Part shown: positions 43,831-52,220 of the stretch, piece by piece
How positions within the stretch are numbered: position 1 is the first letter of the stretch
Layout of the letters: each line of letters begins with the position of its first letter
Assembly: GCA_019187105.1 (NCBI GenBank)
Contig: JABAQM010000001.1
Location: 1,240,001-1,304,000 of the forward strand
DNA length: 64,000 nucleotides
Source: Fimbriimonadaceae bacterium
Lineage (GTDB): Bacteria; Armatimonadota; Fimbriimonadia; Fimbriimonadales; Fimbriimonadaceae
Reading direction: 5' to 3'
Made by a program: the position numbers and the translations under genes
The notes under the pieces: generated by a model
What the model was told of the DNA's origin: nothing
The model's input: the letters and a program-made list of their open reading frames with translations, nothing else
Database searches by the model: none

Positions 43831-44412
43831 ATGCCGAAGAAAATCGAAACCGTCGTCCTGCATGACAGCTCCACGCCCGTGATCGGCGACTTCGAGAAAG
43901 GCGGCAGCGTCGTCCTCACGACCGTCGAAGCTCTGGTCAACCAGGCTCGCGCGCACGCGCTCTGGCCCCTCACTTTTGGCCTTGCCTGCTGCGCGATCGA
44001 GATGATGAGCACGGTCGCCTCGCGGTTCGACCTCGCCAGGTTCGGCTCAGAGGCCTTCCGAGCCACCCCTCGCCAGGCCGACGTGATGATCATCGCCGGT
44101 CGCCTGAGCAAGAAGATGGCGCCGGTTCTTCGCCAGATTTACGATCAAATGCCGGAGCCCAAGTGGGTGATCAGCATGGGCGCCTGCGCGAGCAGCGGGG
44201 GCGTGTACAACAACTATGCGATCGTCCAGGGCGCCGACCAGGTCGTTCCCGTCGATGTCTATGTCCCGGGTTGTCCGCCATCGCCCGACGCGCTGATCTA
44301 CGGGATCATGAAGCTTCAGGAGAAGATCAAGCAGAAACGGGCCAAATCCTGGAAGGACCTGCGCCTGATCGAAATCAACCCGCGGACGCTCGACTCCGAG
44401 GTACCGGCGTGA
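43831..44412 (+). CDS. nuoB: NADH-quinone oxidoreductase subunit B
   Basis: The product is 193 aa. This peripheral-arm subunit binds cluster N2, the last Fe-S cluster before quinone. Cluster ligands are visible in [14 protein letters not shown] (adjacent cysteines), [15 protein letters not shown] and [15 protein letters not shown]. It is about the expected length. It is followed directly by nuoI through a GTGA overlap, rather than by nuoC as in standard operons, so this is a displaced nuoBI pair. Confidence 0.97.
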   Translation: MPKKIETVVLHDSSTPVIGDFEKGGSVVLTTVEALVNQARAHALWPLTFGLACCAIEMMSTVASRFDLARFGSEAFRATPRQADVMIIAGRLSKKMAPVLRQIYDQMPEPKWVISMGACASSGGVYNNYAIVQGADQVVPVDVYVPGCPPSPDALIYGIMKLQEKIKQKRAKSWKDLRLIEINPRTLDSEVPA

Positions 44413-44936
44413 GCGTCGAAATCCTGAAGGACGTCGTCAAGCCGATCCTCGCCGGTTTCGCCATCACCAGCAAGCGTGCGTTCCAGGACAAGGTCACCGT
44501 CAACTATCCGGACGAAATGCGCGAGCAGTATCCGCGCACCCGCTGGCGACACTTTTTGACCCGGTACGAGAGCGGACTCGAGCGCTGCATTGGGTGCTCG
44601 CTCTGCGCCGGCGCTTGTCCGGCCCGATGCATCTATGTCGAAGCCGCCGAGAACACCGACGAAGCACGCTACTCTCCCGGCGAGCGCTACGCAACCCGCT
44701 ACGAGATCAACATGATCCGCTGCATCTTCTGCGGCTACTGCCAGGATGCGTGTCCGACCGGAGCGATTATCTTACGGAAGAACTTCGAACTCTCCGACTA
44801 CACACGGGAGAGCTTCATCTATACGAAGGAGATGCTCCTCGAGGAATACCCCGGACAATCGGACGAGCCTTACGTCAGTCAGTTTTCTCCGGAGGTTTTG
44901 CAGCGGAAAGCGGAAGCTTCGGCGCCTGCATCGTAA
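44409..44936 (+). CDS. nuoI: NADH-quinone oxidoreductase subunit I
   Basis: The product is 175 aa from a GTG that overlaps the nuoB stop (GTGA). It carries the two [4Fe-4S] clusters N6a and N6b, ligated by [15 protein letters not shown] and [14 protein letters not shown]. The N-terminal amphipathic helix ([17 protein letters not shown]) docks on the membrane arm. The C-terminal 20 codons lie antisense to the end of the beta-lactamase-family gene (62-nt convergent overlap). Confidence 0.96.
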   Translation: MSVEILKDVVKPILAGFAITSKRAFQDKVTVNYPDEMREQYPRTRWRHFLTRYESGLERCIGCSLCAGACPARCIYVEAAENTDEARYSPGERYATRYEINMIRCIFCGYCQDACPTGAIILRKNFELSDYTRESFIYTKEMLLEEYPGQSDEPYVSQFSPEVLQRKAEASAPAS

Positions 44937-45945
44937 GGATCTGGTGGCCGAGCTGCGACACTCTCGTCATTGCGAAATTCGATAGGACGATCACCGTCGT
45001 GCCGTCCTTTTCGAACCGGCCGATGTAGGCCGCGAACCCTTGCCAGCCGCCACTGTGCTCGATGAGCCGGTCGTTGCCGACCGCCCGCAACATCCACCCA
45101 AAGCCGTATCCGGTGTCCTTTCCGTCGGTTGTCTTGTTGGAGGTCCAGCAGCGTTCCCATTCCGCCTTGGTGAGGATCGACTGCTTGCGAAGGGTTTGCT
45201 CCCAGGCGATCATGTCGTCGAGCGAGGCGTACATGCTGCCGTCGGCCGTCGTGTTCAGCTTCGGCGCCACCCAGTCCTGATTCACTACCGAGTTGTTCGG
45301 TCCTGGCTGATAGCCGGCAGAGCGGTGGGGAATGATCGCCGCTTCGTTGATGATCCGCGCCGTTTTCATGCCCGCCGGACGAAGCACGCGTTCCGTGAGC
45401 TGGTCGCCATAGAATTTGCCACCAACGCGGGAGGCGATGACGCCGAGCATCACGTAGCCGCCGTTGTTGTAGCGGAATTTCGTGCGCGGCGCTTCGGGAA
45501 TGTCCTGATCCACCATCATTTTGGCGAGTTCGGCCTCCGAGTAGTCCTGGCGCATGTTCATGGCGTGATAGTTGAGGTCGGGCAAGCCAGATTGGTGGCA
45601 GAGCAGATCGCGAATCGTCGGCTGGCTCCATTTGTCGCCGGCTTCGGGGAAGTGCTTCGAGAGCGGATCGTCGAGGCTCAGCTTGCCATCCCGCGCCAAC
45701 AGCGTGATCAGCGCGGCGGTGAACTGCTTACCGACGCTGCCGAGTTGGAAGATGGTCTTCCGCGTGACCGGCACCTGGTGTTCCAGAGTGGCGTACCCGT
45801 AGCCTTTGATGTGAATCGGCTTGCCGTTCTTGAGGACGGCGACGGCGATTCCCGGAACCTTGCGCTCCCGCATCTCCGCCCTGACGGCGTCGTCGATGGA
45901 AGCAGGTGGTAGGGCGACGATGGCAGCCAGAGCGAGCAAATGCAT
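44875..45945 (-). CDS. Serine beta-lactamase-family protein (class C / esterase-like)
   Basis: The product is 356 aa. A short hydrophobic N-terminus (MHLLALAAIVALPPAS) may be a signal peptide. The active-site motifs of the penicillin-binding/class C family are present: S70-VGK (SxxK), Y159-NN (YxN) and a third motif HSGGW near residue 313. It is likely a periplasmic peptidase or esterase; true beta-lactamase activity is not shown by the sequence. Its 3' end overlaps the nuoI 3' end by 62 nt, convergently. Confidence 0.88.
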   Translation of the reverse strand: MHLLALAAIVALPPASIDDAVRAEMRERKVPGIAVAVLKNGKPIHIKGYGYATLEHQVPVTRKTIFQLGSVGKQFTAALITLLARDGKLSLDDPLSKHFPEAGDKWSQPTIRDLLCHQSGLPDLNYHAMNMRQDYSEAELAKMMVDQDIPEAPRTKFRYNNGGYVMLGVIASRVGGKFYGDQLTERVLRPAGMKTARIINEAAIIPHRSAGYQPGPNNSVVNQDWVAPKLNTTADGSMYASLDDMIAWEQTLRKQSILTKAEWERCWTSNKTTDGKDTGYGFGWMLRAVGNDRLIEHSGGWQGFAAYIGRFEKDGTTVIVLSNFAMTRVSQLGHQILTMQAPKLPLSAAKPPEKTD

Positions 45946-45954
45946 CGCCCTATC

Positions 45955-47235
45955 TTACGCGGACACGAAACGTTGCGGCGAAAGATCCTCCTCTTCCACG
46001 AGGCAGCATGAATCGACCGGATAGAAGTAAGGGAAGCGGAAGTAGCGGTCGCACGTGGTCATCCACTTTTCCTCCCGATGCCCACCTTTCCAACGAAAGC
46101 GAGGCTTTATCGGGAATCGGAGAATTCGCCTGCCGGTATCGACCAGAAACTCGTCGCCCTCAATCTTAAACCGATGCATAGCGCGCCGTGCCGCCGGTAA
46201 GCCCAATGCGGCCGTGAGTAGAGCCAGGCCCCAAAAAACCGAAACCGCACTGACGAAGTCCCCCAGCAACCGTTGCTCACCACCTTTTGGTGGGAGTGCC
46301 AGGAGCAAGAGAGGAATGGCCACCGCACAGGCCGAGAACAGCCAAACTGCGCCCCAGACATCGGTTTTCTGCTTCTTGTACACGGCCTCGCGATCGCGGT
46401 AGACGTACCACAGGTCAGGCTCCATCTCGACCCTTAGCGGCACGCGTCGAAAGACGTTCTTCTGCACATCCGTCATTTCGCGACCTTCCGGGCCTCGCCG
46501 CCCTCCACGAACCCAATCGAGCACGCCCAGAATCAGGAGAAGCGATCCCGGGAACGCGAAAATGGACACCGCTCCTGCTATCCAACCCGAGAAAGCCCCT
46601 TGCGATGAAAGGTCCCAAAGAGCAAAACAATGTAGCGCGGCGATCGTGGAGAGCAAGACACCCATGCCGAAGTTGACGAGCCCGTGTCGACGACTCTCAG
46701 CTCGGGGCGGAAAGTAATTGGCGTCCGTCTCAAGCTTCCCGCAACGAAGCATCATGAAGGCGGTCAGCTCCCGCAGGTGAGGAATCGACGATAGGGAGCC
46801 AAAGGTTCCGAGAAATGCTCCGTCTGGGGCGTAAGCATCGAGTTGCCACTGAGACACACCGGGCCAGCTCGGCTTCCGAACCTGAACCAAACGCACTTCG
46901 TGCCACGGAATGGTGACCACCGTCGATCCTTGAACAAACCGTTCAAGGTGCAGATACTTCACCACAAAACCCGCGCCAACCTTGCGTTGGAAGGCGACCG
47001 CACTGCGGAATCCTCGGGCCAGCGTTATCACAGCCGAAAGGGCGAGAATTGCCCCCTGGATCGGGTAGCCGCGATAGAAGCATTCGGCACTTGCCACAGC
47101 GAAGAGGACGAGCAGTCCAACCGTCAAGCCTAACCCCAAGACAAAGACCGACCGATCGGCATCCGGGAAAACCACGCGGGTCGACGGGCCAACTGCAAAC
47201 GGCTCGCGGTCAGAGGATTGCTTGATCACTGGCAA
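45955..47235 (-). CDS. Membrane protein with PH-like segments, function unknown
   Basis: The product is 426 aa from a TTG at 47235; a GTG at 47229 is the other choice, and neither has a ribosome site. About six hydrophobic segments occur in three pairs (near residues 35-70, 195-240 and 305-345). Between them are soluble parts resembling bacterial PH-like domains (VVTIPWHEVRLVQVRK; RRILRFPIKPRF). It ends 9 nt upstream of the beta-lactamase-family gene start, so the two are probably co-transcribed. No family is identified. Confidence 0.7.
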   Translation of the reverse strand: MPVIKQSSDREPFAVGPSTRVVFPDADRSVFVLGLGLTVGLLVLFAVASAECFYRGYPIQGAILALSAVITLARGFRSAVAFQRKVGAGFVVKYLHLERFVQGSTVVTIPWHEVRLVQVRKPSWPGVSQWQLDAYAPDGAFLGTFGSLSSIPHLRELTAFMMLRCGKLETDANYFPPRAESRRHGLVNFGMGVLLSTIAALHCFALWDLSSQGAFSGWIAGAVSIFAFPGSLLLILGVLDWVRGGRRGPEGREMTDVQKNVFRRVPLRVEMEPDLWYVYRDREAVYKKQKTDVWGAVWLFSACAVAIPLLLLALPPKGGEQRLLGDFVSAVSVFWGLALLTAALGLPAARRAMHRFKIEGDEFLVDTGRRILRFPIKPRFRWKGGHREEKWMTTCDRYFRFPYFYPVDSCCLVEEEDLSPQRFVSA

Positions 47236-47342
47236 CTAATGGCGGTTCCGATGAGTTTACGTGACCATGCTCCGGGCCGTTTCGAATGGAGCGCAGGCGT
47301 CCCGCCTGCAACGAGATCGACTTACGGAGCATCAAACCTCAC

Positions 47343-48248
47343 ATGAAAGCCGCCTGGGCAGCCATGCTACTCCTGATCGCCGCAACCGCCAACGCCCAAG
47401 TTGGGCGGCTGTTCGATTCGATCGAAGGGCTGGTGGCGTCGGCCGACCTCGCTTGCCTGGGACGGATCGTCGCCTGCGACCCGAGCGGCAAGCTGCGAAT
47501 CGACGTGACGGACGACATCCGCGGCGTCCCCGCCAAAACGCTTGAGCTCGACCTCGACCTGCGCCATTTCGGGGGAAGCATCGAGGGATTCCGCGACCTG
47601 CGCATGGAGGTCTTCGTGACCATCGGTGGGACGAATCCCTGGTACGCCGGGCTACCGGTGAGGAGCGTCGATGGCCAAGCCAGGTCAGGGCAGTTCGCAA
47701 CCATCCGCAGCATCGGGGCGGTTCCGAAGGGCAACATCAAGCACGACATCAACTACTATCTCCACGAACACGGCCGTATCTTCGACCTTCGCCTGGATTG
47801 CGTCACGGGCCGAAGGGGCATTCTGAACCGGGCCCGCGCGTTCCAAAAGCAGCATCCCAAGCCGCTGCCGACGATCTCCCTGATCCTTCCCAACGCCTAC
47901 CTGCGCAAGGTCGGCGACCCGAACGCCTATGGAGCGGTCACCTTGCCGGTCTGTCCGGAAACGCGGGCCACGTTGCTGCGTCTGCTCAAGGATCCCGAAT
48001 TCGTGCTGCGCGAGGTCAAGCGGGATGCCTACGCTTGGGAGCGGCGGCACGTGCTCTGCATGGCGCTGCGGGAGCTTGAGCACTTTCGCGACAAGGAGAC
48101 CGAAGCCATCGCGGAGCGCTTCGCGCGGGAAGGCGATCCCAAGACGAACCCGAAGGACGATTCGCTCGGCAGCGTGGACGTCCGCGCCGAAGCCCAGCGG
48201 CTGCTGGATAAATGGGCTGGGCGCAACTCTGAAGGGTCACCTAGGTAA
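47343..48248 (+). CDS. Secreted protein of unknown function
   Basis: The product is 301 aa from the ATG at 47343, which opens a clear signal peptide (MKAAWAAMLLLIAATANA-Q); the longer in-frame start at 47286 has no signal. The first half is beta-rich (IEGLVASADLACLGRIVACD, LELDLDLRHFGGS) and the C-terminal part is helical and charged (WERRHVLCMALRELEHFRDK), possibly HEAT-like. GGAG lies 15 nt upstream, too far to be convincing. No domain is recognised. It is a single gene divergent from the membrane protein at 45955-47235. Confidence 0.7.
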   Translation: MKAAWAAMLLLIAATANAQVGRLFDSIEGLVASADLACLGRIVACDPSGKLRIDVTDDIRGVPAKTLELDLDLRHFGGSIEGFRDLRMEVFVTIGGTNPWYAGLPVRSVDGQARSGQFATIRSIGAVPKGNIKHDINYYLHEHGRIFDLRLDCVTGRRGILNRARAFQKQHPKPLPTISLILPNAYLRKVGDPNAYGAVTLPVCPETRATLLRLLKDPEFVLREVKRDAYAWERRHVLCMALRELEHFRDKETEAIAERFAREGDPKTNPKDDSLGSVDVRAEAQRLLDKWAGRNSEGSPR

Positions 48249-48323
48249 ATCTGCACGCCCATCCCCTCTCAATTAGGACAGGCGCCCCCCAAAAAGGTCG
48301 GTTTCGCGGATGCCCAAGCAAAA

Positions 48324-49484
48324 CTACTTGGGTGTCGAAACAGTTATGAACTTCCTAATCGATGCGGTTCCAGTGTTCACGTTCTGAAGCGTTGCACTCG
48401 GATCGACACTCCCCCGCTGGTTTCCGGTCGTCACAAGAGGAGCCAAGAACAGATTGAGAGTGTCACTAAACGCGAGGTAAGAACCCTGTACGACAGATAT
48501 GGATCTCAGAGGATTTGTAGCTCCGAACGGGTTTCCAATGGCCGACACTGTACCGTCGCTCTCCAGCTTATAAGCCTGGACATCGCCGGTAGACTGATCA
48601 CCCACATATAGACAGTGCACTACAGGCGAGCCCACAAGGCCAGTGGTAATGGCCGGTCCCACGTGACTTGCCGTTGTGATCGTTGTCGTGGCTGCTCCGC
48701 CACCAATAGGATAGACCATCACTTTTGCGTTACCACCCTGAGGTACCTCGGTGGCGACAATCAGGTGCTCGTTGGTAGCTGAAACTTGAACGTCGGCAAC
48801 AGGCTCACCCACTTGGAAAGTGTTAGCAGGCGTTAGATTGCCGCCAGAAGCCGTGTATTCGACAACGGTCCCCGAAGCATTTCCGACAAATAGCCGGTTG
48901 GCAAGAGCCGCAGAAGCAGAGTGAAGTCCAGGATTACCGGTCTGCGTTGGATTGCCGCTGATTGGATTGGCTACCGGGAGCGAGAACACGTCATCAGGAG
49001 TACCGCCAACCGCAGGCATGCTGCATCCAACAAAAACATGCCCACCCGCCGTATCGACGCAGGTCGTGGACTGGCCCTGATCCAAGTTCACGATCCCAAC
49101 CTGGATTAGCTGGCCGCTTACAAGTTGGTACTGAACAAGTTGCCGCATCGTGATCCCCACCACGCCAGGGTTGGTCGATGAGACGAAAATCGAGTCAGAT
49201 CCTTCATCGTACACCAGGTCCTGCTGGTTGTAGAGTGGCGTGGCTGCAGGCTGCCCTACCTGGACGAGCGTTCCCATTGGCGTTACCTCATAAGCTTGCA
49301 GTGAGCCGGGGTATGCCGTACCACTTAAGTCCTTTCCTCCCGTTTGCAGAACGTAGATGCGTGAGATCGAGGTCAGATTTAGGCCACTGCCTCCACCGCA
49401 GCCAATTCCAGCCGGCAGCAATAAAAGACCGATAGCAATCGCCCCTACAAAACTAAATCTCAGATTCCGTCCCAATCTAGTCAT
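48324..49484 (-). CDS. Lipoprotein with lactonase-like beta-propeller
   Basis: The product is 386 aa. The N-terminus is a lipoprotein signal (FVGAIAIGLLLLPAGIGCGG, lipobox GIGC). The rest consists of seven-bladed-propeller-like repeats (LQAYEVTPMGTLVQVG, VVEYTASGGNLTPANTF, VQAYKLESDGTVSAIG), the style of 6-phosphogluconolactonase-like surface proteins. Catalytic residues cannot be assigned. The gene is AT-richer than its neighbours and could be laterally acquired. It stands alone between palindrome-rich and plain intergenic DNA. Confidence 0.78.
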   Translation of the reverse strand: MTRLGRNLRFSFVGAIAIGLLLLPAGIGCGGGSGLNLTSISRIYVLQTGGKDLSGTAYPGSLQAYEVTPMGTLVQVGQPAATPLYNQQDLVYDEGSDSIFVSSTNPGVVGITMRQLVQYQLVSGQLIQVGIVNLDQGQSTTCVDTAGGHVFVGCSMPAVGGTPDDVFSLPVANPISGNPTQTGNPGLHSASAALANRLFVGNASGTVVEYTASGGNLTPANTFQVGEPVADVQVSATNEHLIVATEVPQGGNAKVMVYPIGGGAATTTITTASHVGPAITTGLVGSPVVHCLYVGDQSTGDVQAYKLESDGTVSAIGNPFGATNPLRSISVVQGSYLAFSDTLNLFLAPLVTTGNQRGSVDPSATLQNVNTGTASIRKFITVSTPK

Positions 49485-49597
49485 CTTTCCTCCGCCGCTT
49501 CCTTTGAGCGAGCGCTAGAATACCCAGGCTAGCACCACAACATTCGCTAGCATGCAGGACGGCGTGAGCAAAGTGTGACAGGCCGAGCAAATCCTTG

Positions 49598-49700
49598 GCC
49601 TGAAGGGCCGCCCCATCGGGGCTTTGGAGATCGGCTCCGCGCCGGTGCCGCCATTCCGAGCGAGGGGGCAGCCCGACGAGGAATCTGGCCGTTCGGAATG
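49598..49700. repeat. Cluster of GC-rich palindromes (REP-like)
   Basis: Several inverted repeats lie close together: GGCC/GGCC around TGAAG (49598-49610), CCCC/GGGG around ATC (49611-49621), and CATTCCGA/TCGGAATG (49652-49659 and 49693-49700), which encloses ATTCC/GGAAT. The phrase CATTCCGAGCGAG...GAGGAATC is a style of dispersed intergenic repeat seen in many bacterial genomes. It lies just beyond the 3' end of the DUF3592-like gene and may also end its transcript. Confidence 0.55.
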
Positions 49701-49701
49701 A

Positions 49702-50769
49702 CTAGACCAATAAGGGAAGTCGCCCGCCTCCCGTTGTCCCGTCATCCCGACTTGACGCCCGATTCCTGCTCGCCACGGTCGTGGCCCAAGCTTCCAGAAT
49801 CGGCGCCCAGTCGATGGTGGCGAGGAATTGGATGGCGTCGGTCTGGGTTTCGATGATCACCTTCTCCACGCGGCTGCGCCGGACGCGGCGGAACGGACCG
49901 AACGACGTGTCTTCGCGCTGCACGAACATCGTGTCCTCCCGGTGCACGGATTCGATCTCGGAGAGCGGCACGCGAACCCGCAGCCGCCCGAACCGGTCAT
50001 GCCAGGAAATCCAGCCGCCCTTCCATTCGATGCGCTCGTTCGCATAGGTGAGCAGCATGACCACAGCGAGGGCCAGAAACAGAAGCGACACCAGCACGAA
50101 GAAGATGGCGGGAGCCCATTGGAACGTTCCGTCGCCGGGGACGCCGTTCACCGTCACCTCCCCCCGTGCCGCAGCCAGAAAACCGCCGACGCCGAAAGGC
50201 GCCATAGCCGCGATAAGCCCGATCGGCAGCCACAGATTGATCGGCTGGCGGTAGTGGAACACGCGGTTCAGCTTTTCCGGCTCGGGCGCCGCGGCCAGGC
50301 GATCGGTCTCTTGCCGAGTTTCCCGGTGGACGCCCCGGCGAAGAACGGTCACGGTGAGCAGGAGCAGCCCGACCGCCATAAAGCCGATTGGAATCGCCCA
50401 CTGCCAACGCTGCTTGCCGGCATGCTCGCGAACGCCGGGCATGGCAGTGGCGGGATCGCCGCGCAGATACGCCAGCTCCAGCCGGTCATGGTGAACCTCG
50501 TCGTCGTAGCTGACGAGCTTGTAGGTGTGGACCTTGCCGTCGACGCGATAACGGTAGGAGGATTCGCGGTAAGGCCGCTGCAGACCGTCCCGGAGGTTGG
50601 CGGTCGAAGCTCGGTCGGCCATTACGTAGGTTCCGGATGTGGCGAGCTTATCGAGACTCCGCCCGTATTCGGAACGCGAGAAAGCGACGTCCATGCATAG
50701 CACGGCGACGCCGAAGCCGAAGATCATCAGGCAAGCGCCGACCTTGCGCCAGAAGTAATCCTGCCCCAC
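49702..50769 (-). CDS. DUF3592-like membrane protein
   Basis: The product is 355 aa from a GTG at 50769. The N-terminal third has a first membrane helix (VGACLMIFGFGVAVLCMDVA) and a soluble part (SSYRYRVDGKVHTYKLVSYD, LAYLRGDP) matching the DUF3592 pattern. Three more helices follow near 120-140, 180-200 and 222-245, then a PH-like C-terminal segment. TATTAT ends 7 nt before the GTG, compatible with a leaderless transcript. The last residues (after WATTVASRNR) are low-complexity and border the palindrome cluster. Confidence 0.72.
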   Translation of the reverse strand: MGQDYFWRKVGACLMIFGFGVAVLCMDVAFSRSEYGRSLDKLATSGTYVMADRASTANLRDGLQRPYRESSYRYRVDGKVHTYKLVSYDDEVHHDRLELAYLRGDPATAMPGVREHAGKQRWQWAIPIGFMAVGLLLLTVTVLRRGVHRETRQETDRLAAAPEPEKLNRVFHYRQPINLWLPIGLIAAMAPFGVGGFLAAARGEVTVNGVPGDGTFQWAPAIFFVLVSLLFLALAVVMLLTYANERIEWKGGWISWHDRFGRLRVRVPLSEIESVHREDTMFVQREDTSFGPFRRVRRSRVEKVIIETQTDAIQFLATIDWAPILEAWATTVASRNRASSRDDGTTGGGRLPLLV

Positions 50770-50809
50770 CGGAAGGATAATACGACGGGCGCCGCCGCCG
50801 GGTTTGGGA

Positions 50810-51334
50810 TTACTTGTCGGCCAGTGCCTTCTTGATCGCTTCCTTCACCGCCGGATCGGTCGGCGGGGTTTTGGGCGTAAAGCGGGCCACGACCTCACCG
50901 CGGCGGTTGATCAGGAACTTGCCGAAGTTCCACTCGATTTCCTCGTCCGGGCGGTCGGAGCGCTTCTGCAACCAGGCGAAGAGAGGCGCCTTCTTTTCCC
51001 CCAGCACGGTGACCTTGGAAAACATCGGGAACGTCACTGAATAGGTCGCGGTACAGAATTCCTTGATCTCCTTCTCCGATCCCGGCTCCTGACCCTTGAA
51101 GTCGTTGGCAGGAAAGCCGAGCACGACCAGACCGTCATCCTTGTGAGCGCGATAAAGCGCCTCAAGCCCCTCGTATTGCGGAGTCAGGCCGCACTTGCTG
51201 GCGACGTTCACGACCAGCACCGCCCTGCCCTTGAGGTTCTTGAAGGCGAACGGCTTGCCATCGATGTCGGTCATGACGAAATCGTAGAAGGGAGTGGTTT
51301 GCATGGCGGCGAGGCAGATGAGAGAAGAGATCAT
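50810..51334 (-). CDS. Glutathione peroxidase-family thiol peroxidase
   Basis: The product is 174 aa from the ATG at 51334; the frame runs upstream through palindromic repeats, which I reject. The peroxidatic cysteine is C48 in VVNVASKCGLTPQYEGL, and GFPANDFKGQEPG and EIEWNFGKFLINRRGEVV supply the other family positions; the usual Cys-Asn-Gln of GFPCNQF is changed to Ala-Asn-Asp. Most bacterial members use thioredoxin. The first 12 residues are hydrophobic and may be a short signal or anchor. TACACT ends 6 nt before the ATG. Confidence 0.92.
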   Translation of the reverse strand: MISSLICLAAMQTTPFYDFVMTDIDGKPFAFKNLKGRAVLVVNVASKCGLTPQYEGLEALYRAHKDDGLVVLGFPANDFKGQEPGSEKEIKEFCTATYSVTFPMFSKVTVLGEKKAPLFAWLQKRSDRPDEEIEWNFGKFLINRRGEVVARFTPKTPPTDPAVKEAIKKALADK

Positions 51335-51402
51335 GATGATAGTGTACGGCGGAAGTCGGGATTCGGGGTTCGGGGTAGTGGGATTGTCGGGGGCAGTACG
51401 GA

Positions 51403-51517
51403 GGCCCGAAGGGCCGGGAATTCGATAGCCCAGGCCAACGGCCTGGGTAGCACGTACCGAACCAACAAGCCCTGAAGGGGCGGGATTCGATCCCGTTGGC
51501 CCCCACGGATTCGTGGG
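51403..51517. repeat. Cluster of four short GC-rich hairpins (REP/RAYT-type element)
   Basis: Four hairpins follow one another: GGCCC/GGGCC (51403-51415), GCCCAGGCC/GGCCTGGGT (51428-51448, three-base loop), GCCC/GGGC (51469-51481) and CCCACG/CGTGGG (51502-51517). The combination, with linking text such as GTACCGAACCAACAAG, resembles a dispersed element common in Planctomycetes, Verrucomicrobia and similar genomes that is often mobilised by REP-associated transposases. It lies between gpx and the small membrane protein gene. No transposase is nearby. Confidence 0.6.
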
Positions 51518-51525
51518 TCCAGGGG

Positions 51526-51780
51526 TCATGACCTTGGCACTGGCGGCGGGCCAAATCGCTGCTGCGGCTTTATTGTCGCATTGATCAAGACGCCGACCAG
51601 AATGCCGTAAGTTGCCGCCATTGCGATGACCACCAATCCGAACCCAATCGAATAGCCCAAAACCTCTTGGTATTCAGAAGATTTCGCCTCATGCAAAGCT
51701 TGCTGCACCATCTGGCCATAGAAAAACAGGGTCATCAGCGAGTGGGAAATCGCCGAGATGAGGATCGCGCGGCTCCGCAT
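51526..51780 (-). CDS. Small two-helix membrane protein
   Basis: The product is 84 aa with two hydrophobic stretches (ILISAISHSLMTLFFYG near residue 6 and IGFGLVVIAMAATYGILVGV near 45-65) and a Pro-rich tail. It begins 22 nt after the DoxX-like stop on the same strand, which favours a real gene. No ribosome site or family is recognised. Confidence 0.55.
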   Translation of the reverse strand: MRSRAILISAISHSLMTLFFYGQMVQQALHEAKSSEYQEVLGYSIGFGLVVIAMAATYGILVGVLINATIKPQQRFGPPPVPRS

Positions 51781-51802
51781 GAACCACGTTTACCCGAGCC
51801 TT

Positions 51803-52204
51803 CTAGGCTCCATGCAGCGCGACGAACCCGACCGCCAGCACGCCTCCGTAAACGGCCAGCGTCATCGCCCCGGCGTAGTCCTTCGCCAGCCGCTGGCCGG
51901 CGAAGAGGCATAGGAGGGTCAGTCCGCAGAGAGCCAGAGCCCACTTCGCGCACTCGGTGCCATTCCCGGTTACCAGCAGCACGATGCCCACTCCACACAG
52001 CACCGCGCTCGCAAGCTCGAGAAGTGTGATGGCCGGCAACAGCACCCCGACCATGCCTTTGAACGGCGAATTGGCGAAATGCCCGTCAAGCCACTCGCGG
52101 TTACCCTTGGCGTCGGTGATCTTGTCCATCCCGCTTTGGCCAAAGGCGACGAGGAACATTCCGAGCACGAAGATCGCACCGAGCATCGCCGGAGTCCATG
52201 CCAT
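51803..52204 (-). CDS. DoxX-like membrane protein
   Basis: The product is 133 aa with four predicted helices. FGQSGMDKITDAKGNREWLD followed by GHFANSPFKGMVGVLLPAIT is typical of DoxX-type proteins, as are later helices near residues 50-75 and 105-130. The family is linked to redox or lipid processes, but the role here is unknown. GGAGG lies just 3 nt before the ATG. It starts 16 nt after the uvrC stop, so it is probably in the uvrC transcript. Confidence 0.78.
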   Translation of the reverse strand: MAWTPAMLGAIFVLGMFLVAFGQSGMDKITDAKGNREWLDGHFANSPFKGMVGVLLPAITLLELASAVLCGVGIVLLVTGNGTECAKWALALCGLTLLCLFAGQRLAKDYAGAMTLAVYGGVLAVGFVALHGA

Positions 52205-52220
52205 GGCCCTCCAGCATAAC

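Noticed and set aside
51335-51529. 65-residue N-terminal extension of the glutathione peroxidase
   Set aside because: It is a translation of the four-hairpin repeat element; the ATG at 51334 begins the family domain.
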